This document shows, one piece after another, positions 61,029 through 64,000 of a stretch of DNA of 64,000 nucleotides (the first letter of the stretch is position 1; every line of letters begins with the position of its first letter). The notes beneath the pieces are model-generated. The model had not been told where the DNA came from. It saw nothing but the letters and a program-made list of their open reading frames with translations, and did no database searches. The stretch is from the NCBI RefSeq assembly GCF_020166435.1, contig NZ_JAINZP010000016.1, forward strand, positions 22,410 to 86,409, given 5' to 3'. This DNA comes from Pectobacterium versatile (GTDB taxonomy: Bacteria > Pseudomonadota > Gammaproteobacteria > Enterobacterales > Enterobacteriaceae). The position numbers were made by a program, and so were the translations under genes.

Positions 61029-61925
61029 TGATCCTCCTTTGTCTCTGGCTGCTTTTTTTTCCGCCTTTCTCGCCTCATGGCCTCGGCTCATATTTCCGTG
61101 AATGACATGCGCCCATGCGATGTGCCGACAGCATGAGGCGAATGCGGTGGCAGCTTTGCAGCCATGCGCCGGAAAATACATTTCCCGGCACAAAACGGCG
61201 TGCGCCAGTTCATGCGGGCTGGACGCCCTTATTGCCTGTCGCATGGGGGTAATGTCGCGGCTGGACGCCACGCCAAAACCCCCAACGTCAACAGCGGCAC
61301 ACCGTCGCACGCTACGCGCGACTACCCCCTTTGAGACGCCGTTTTTAGCCCACTTTTTCTTTTGCCCGTTCCGGTCAGCAAAAAAATGGGAAAACGCCTT
61401 CAAAGCGGGTAGTCGCGCCTCGCTACCGGCTTGTGGCCGGAGACTTAGCCGCGACGGTGTGCGGGGCTGAAGCCCCCAAATAAACCGACGCGTGGGCGCG
61501 TCTTTTTGCTCGCTGGGGCGGCAAAATTTATTCGGCTCCCCCCAGCCTGCTCGGTTTCCCCTGGGAGAAACGCTCGCCGATGGGTTCGGGCGACGCAAAT
61601 TAGCAATTTCTGTGAAATTGAATTTACTCGCCTCACGCCACGGTTGAGTGCCCGCGAGGCGCAGGCATTCAACCGCCTAACTCCGTCGCGTTCTGCGTCG
61701 TGGCTGGATGGTCTGTTGAGCGCGGTCAGCGTTGCGAAAATAAAACGTGTTGGCATGTATTCTCCCATGCTGGAATTAGCCAGTAGGGAAGGCTATCGGG
61801 AAAGGGCGGTTTTGCCTGCAAACAACTCAATATCGGTTAGGAAGAATTATGATTATTCAGCCACGAAAGCAAAAAAGCTCTGACCTAACGGCAGAGCTTT
61901 AATCGGGCAGAACATATTCAGATGG
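61029..61925. other. GC-rich region upstream of mobC, possible oriT
   Basis: About 900 bp, suddenly GC-rich after AT-rich surroundings. It contains inverted repeats such as CCGGAAAATACATTTCCCGG near 61169-61188 and CCCACTTTTT/AAAAAATGGG near 61349-61391. Several overlapping frames exist on both strands; none has a ribosome site and known domain. The frame 61506-61883 (plus) could encode a small island protein, but this is weak. Position directly before mobC would suit an oriT. Confidence 0.4.
61874..61900. terminator. terminator hairpin
   Basis: AAAGCTCTG-ACCTAACGG-CAGAGCTTT, perfect 9-bp stem with A/T flanks, between the GC-rich region and the next minus-strand gene. Confidence 0.75.
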
Positions 61926-62267
61926 CTATCTGGCGGTGAGTGAATGTGCGCGTTTGTGCATATCGGAAAGGGCAGGGATGAGTAAACTAATTGCAGTTAA
62001 CCCATGCCCCAACTGGCACAAGCTTTCTGGCGTCGATTCGCACACGTCATTATCGGCAAAAGTAATCAGCGCATCGCCAATGAAATTCAGGCAATGGCAA
62101 AGTCCGGCCTGCGTTTCGACGCAATACTCAGTGACCCGCGAGAGTTCGTCATTGTCCATGTGTGAAAAGTCCAGACGAGCCAGCGCGGCACTCATGGCGG
62201 AGTAATGGTTCTCATAATCCGGCAGTGATTGATAAGACGCGCCCGTGTTACTATCGGTGTCAGCCAT
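61926..62267 (-). CDS. small island protein of unknown function
   Basis: A 113-residue acidic helical protein: SYQSLPDYENHYSAMSAALA, LDFSHMDNDELSRVTEYCVE, GLCHCLNFIGDALITFADND, LCQLGHGLTAISLLIPALSD. No signal peptide or clear membrane helix, and no family is recalled with certainty. The start at 62267 (MADTDSN) has GAGGACT upstream. Divergent from the DUF3950-like gene. Typical of small ORFs in integrative elements. Confidence 0.6.
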   Translation of the reverse strand: MADTDSNTGASYQSLPDYENHYSAMSAALARLDFSHMDNDELSRVTEYCVETQAGLCHCLNFIGDALITFADNDVCESTPESLCQLGHGLTAISLLIPALSDMHKRAHSLTAR

Positions 62268-62452
62268 AGCATTAGTCCTCATAATGTTGTGGTCAGAAGC
62301 CCGGTTAGTGTTGGCGCACTGCCGGGTTTCGTTTTTCACCATGAATTCGTTCTTGGTGTTCATACACCTTAACGCTAGGTGCACATACACGTCAACGTGT
62401 TTAAAAATATTTTTCCTTGTATAGTGTGCGTTCAGCGAGAAAGGAAAATGGC

Positions 62453-62644
62453 ATGCCTACAGGTTCTAAAAACAAGCGTTCAACCACAAAGGGAATTCGC
62501 TTCCCACATGAGCTTATCGAAGAAATCAATGCCAGCGTTGCGCAGGAGAAAGCGGAAGATCCCGATGCTAATTTTTCAGCCTGGGTTCTGGATGCTTGTA
62601 ACAGAAAGTTGGCAGCGCTAAAAGGCGATAAGCCTATTAAATAA
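62453..62644 (+). CDS. YlcI/YnfO (DUF3950)-like small protein
   Basis: A 63-residue protein: MPTGSKNKRSTTKGIRFPHE, then LIEEINASVAQEK, and FSAWVLDACNRKL. This is the layout of the phage-associated YlcI/YnfO family, which looks like a ribbon-helix-helix DNA binder. The start at 62453 has AAAGGAAA. Probably an island or phage regulator. Confidence 0.8.
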   Translation: MPTGSKNKRSTTKGIRFPHELIEEINASVAQEKAEDPDANFSAWVLDACNRKLAALKGDKPIK

Positions 62645-62940
62645 TAGTCTGTATCTTTAATCTGCATTGTAAGATATTGAAAAGGAAGGATGCGATGAAT
62701 CTTGTGAGTGAAAAGCTTACGGTGTAGATTAATCGGAGACGAAAACTTCGTTTACACTCTCTGTGCAGGCTGCGTAAATATTAGCAAGTTCCCAATATCG
62801 GGGGAATCGAATATATAGGTCTACTATTTTTAATTGATAGTCCCTCTGAAGAATAGTGAAATTGATCACGGTTGAATTTTTTTCATCTGATAGAAAAACC
62901 CATTGGCGTTATAAATATTTATTTTAAGGATAATGAGTTT
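62645..62940. other. intergenic region before the nucleotidase gene
   Basis: AT-rich, with an imperfect stem GTGTA...ACGAA-AAC-TTCGT...TACAC near 62730-62757. A -10-like TATAGGTCTACTAT lies near 62814. No gene is seen. Confidence 0.4.
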
Positions 62941-63861
62941 ATGGCATACGATCTTGAAAGTCGCTTAGTCATCGGTGTAGCATCCAGCGCAGTATTTGAT
63001 TTGACCGAATCAGACGAGGTATTCAAAAGTAAAGGGGAGGAAGAGTATCGGAAATTTCAAGAATCAAATTTGAATAATCCTTTGCCAACAGGAATTGCAT
63101 ACCCTTTTATAAAGAGATTACTTGCTTTAAATGATTTAAGTGATGACACTTTAGTTGAAGTTGTATTACTTTCAAAAAATGATCCAGATACAGGTCTTAG
63201 GGTCATGAAAACAATTGAGCATTATGGTTTAAATATAACCCGTGCGATATTTATGCAAGGCAAGTCTCCCTATGAATATATACCAGCATTAAATATTTCT
63301 TTATTTCTATCGGGAAATAAAGAAGATGTTGATGTTGCAATTAAATCAGGATTTCCAGCAGGCAGAGTTCTTGACTCAAAATTCATTGATGATGAGACTG
63401 ATAACTCTCTTCGAATCGCATTCGACTTTGATGGTGTTCTTGCTGATGACGCTTCCGAATCTGTTATGCAGGCATCGGGGCTTGATGAATTCCATGCTAA
63501 TGAAGTGAAAAATGTTATGGAGCCTCATACTCCTGGCCCCCTTAAGGAGTTTTTGGTCAGAGTTTCAAAGATTCAATCTGTGGAAGAGAAATATAAAATA
63601 TCTCATCCAGAGTATGAGAATCGCCTCAGAATATCTATAGTAACTGCAAGGAATGCTCCTTCACACGAAAGAGCTTTGAATACACTTAAGAAATGGGGAG
63701 TTATGACGAATGATGCATTTTTCTTAGGAGGAATAGAGAAGAGAAAGGTGCTTAGTATTTTAAAACCTCATATTTTTTTCGATGATCAGTCTAGCCATCT
63801 GCAACTTGCTAGTTCCGTAGTTCCTTCAGTACATATCCCATTTGGAATAACGAACCAATAA
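62941..63861 (+). CDS. cytosolic 5'-nucleotidase family protein (NT5C1/cN-I like)
   Basis: A 306-residue protein of the 5'-nucleotidase family PF06189, HAD fold. It starts MAYDLESRLVIGVASSAVFD. The nucleophile motif is RIAFDFDGVLADDASE near residue 160, ISIVTARNAPSHERAL supplies the second motif and HIFFDDQSSHL the acidic fourth motif. It should dephosphorylate nucleoside monophosphates in the cytoplasm. The start at 62941 follows AAGGATAATG; upstream codons lack support. AT-rich like other island genes. Members of this family are often cargo of ICEs and plasmids; their role there is unknown. Confidence 0.85.
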   Translation: MAYDLESRLVIGVASSAVFDLTESDEVFKSKGEEEYRKFQESNLNNPLPTGIAYPFIKRLLALNDLSDDTLVEVVLLSKNDPDTGLRVMKTIEHYGLNITRAIFMQGKSPYEYIPALNISLFLSGNKEDVDVAIKSGFPAGRVLDSKFIDDETDNSLRIAFDFDGVLADDASESVMQASGLDEFHANEVKNVMEPHTPGPLKEFLVRVSKIQSVEEKYKISHPEYENRLRISIVTARNAPSHERALNTLKKWGVMTNDAFFLGGIEKRKVLSILKPHIFFDDQSSHLQLASSVVPSVHIPFGITNQ

Positions 63862-63912
63862 AATATATCTTCGTATTTTAATCGTGATATATAAAATTTT
63901 TTTCATAATATC

Positions 63913-64000
63913 ATGATATTTTCTGCTAGAAAATTGGGTAACTCGTCTTCGATTCATAAGAAGGCTTTGGCAGAATGCTTAGGTGCTAAAAGATACTCGA
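63913..64000 (+). CDS. possible start of a further CDS, cut by window end
   Basis: An ATG at 63913 opens a frame reading MIFSARKLGNSSSIHKKALA then ECLGAKRYS, still open at base 64000. No good ribosome site is seen. Not recognised. Confidence 0.3.
   Translation, partial: MIFSARKLGNSSSIHKKALAECLGAKRYS

Noticed and set aside
61102..61598. Upstream extension of the mobC frame and opposite frames
   Set aside because: The AAAGGAGG before 61028 decides the start; upstream residues are low-complexity and without family match.
61506..61883. Plus-strand frame of 125 codons in the GC-rich region
   Set aside because: No ribosome site and conflicting long frames on both strands, as expected from GC-rich non-coding DNA; kept only as a possibility in the region note.

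Overview
The window looks like chromosomal DNA of a soft-rot enterobacterium, most likely Pectobacterium. This is inferred from protein similarity and gene order recalled from Enterobacterales, together with ERIC repeats; no search was run. Roughly the first 39 kb is conserved core. The last 25 kb is accessory: an exopolysaccharide cluster followed by a mosaic island.

Core block 1 (1-24.3 kb) follows the E. coli yjfP-rpsF-ytf-ppa order: an RtcB-family RNA ligase (cut by the window edge), a chemoreceptor, the YjfP esterase, rpsF-priB-rpsR-rplI with a probable S6:S18 leader, ytfB, fklB, ytfE with an NsrR operator, a decayed ipdC, a DUF2502 protein, cpdB, cysQ, ytfJ, ytfK, paeA/ytfL, msrA, tamA-tamB-ytfP and ppa. 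Core block 2 (24.4-36.6 kb) has a chemoreceptor with a good FliA promoter, then the plsY/folB/uppP/cca/ygiM/ygiF/glnE/hldE order. ligA plus a DUF3820 gene follow hldE, which is not their usual place beside zipA.

Accessory region 1 (39.2-54.4 kb) opens with a scar: a truncated IS1182-type transposase fused to the first ~50 codons of a P4-type integrase. Next come twelve co-directional, tightly packed genes for a Wzx/Wzy-type exopolysaccharide. They encode an initiating WcaJ-like transferase, an outer-membrane barrel, a small Wza-like lipoprotein, a Wzc-like protein with a degenerate P-loop, a flippase, a polymerase, three glycosyltransferases, a small membrane protein, a secreted DUF4832 protein and a hexapeptide acetyltransferase.

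Accessory region 2 (54.4-64 kb) is a mosaic mobile island. Two toxin-antitoxin systems, TacAT (DUF1778/GNAT) and CcdAB, each occur twice: once intact (56.4-57.3 and 59.7-60.2 kb) and once collapsed and fused (54.5-55.2 kb). Between the intact pair lies an AT-rich gene of unknown function (57583-59049) flanked by imperfect ~200-bp direct repeats. Twin Xre-type regulators share an operator with a Ner-like gene. A fragment of a tRNA-Phe 3' end (about 56.22 kb), a MobC-type mobilisation gene and small accessory genes suggest an integrative conjugative element related to those that insert in tRNA-Phe genes. The least explained items are the unknown gene with its repeats, the collapsed toxin-antitoxin copy, and the exopolysaccharide cluster with its predicted kinase-dead Wzc.
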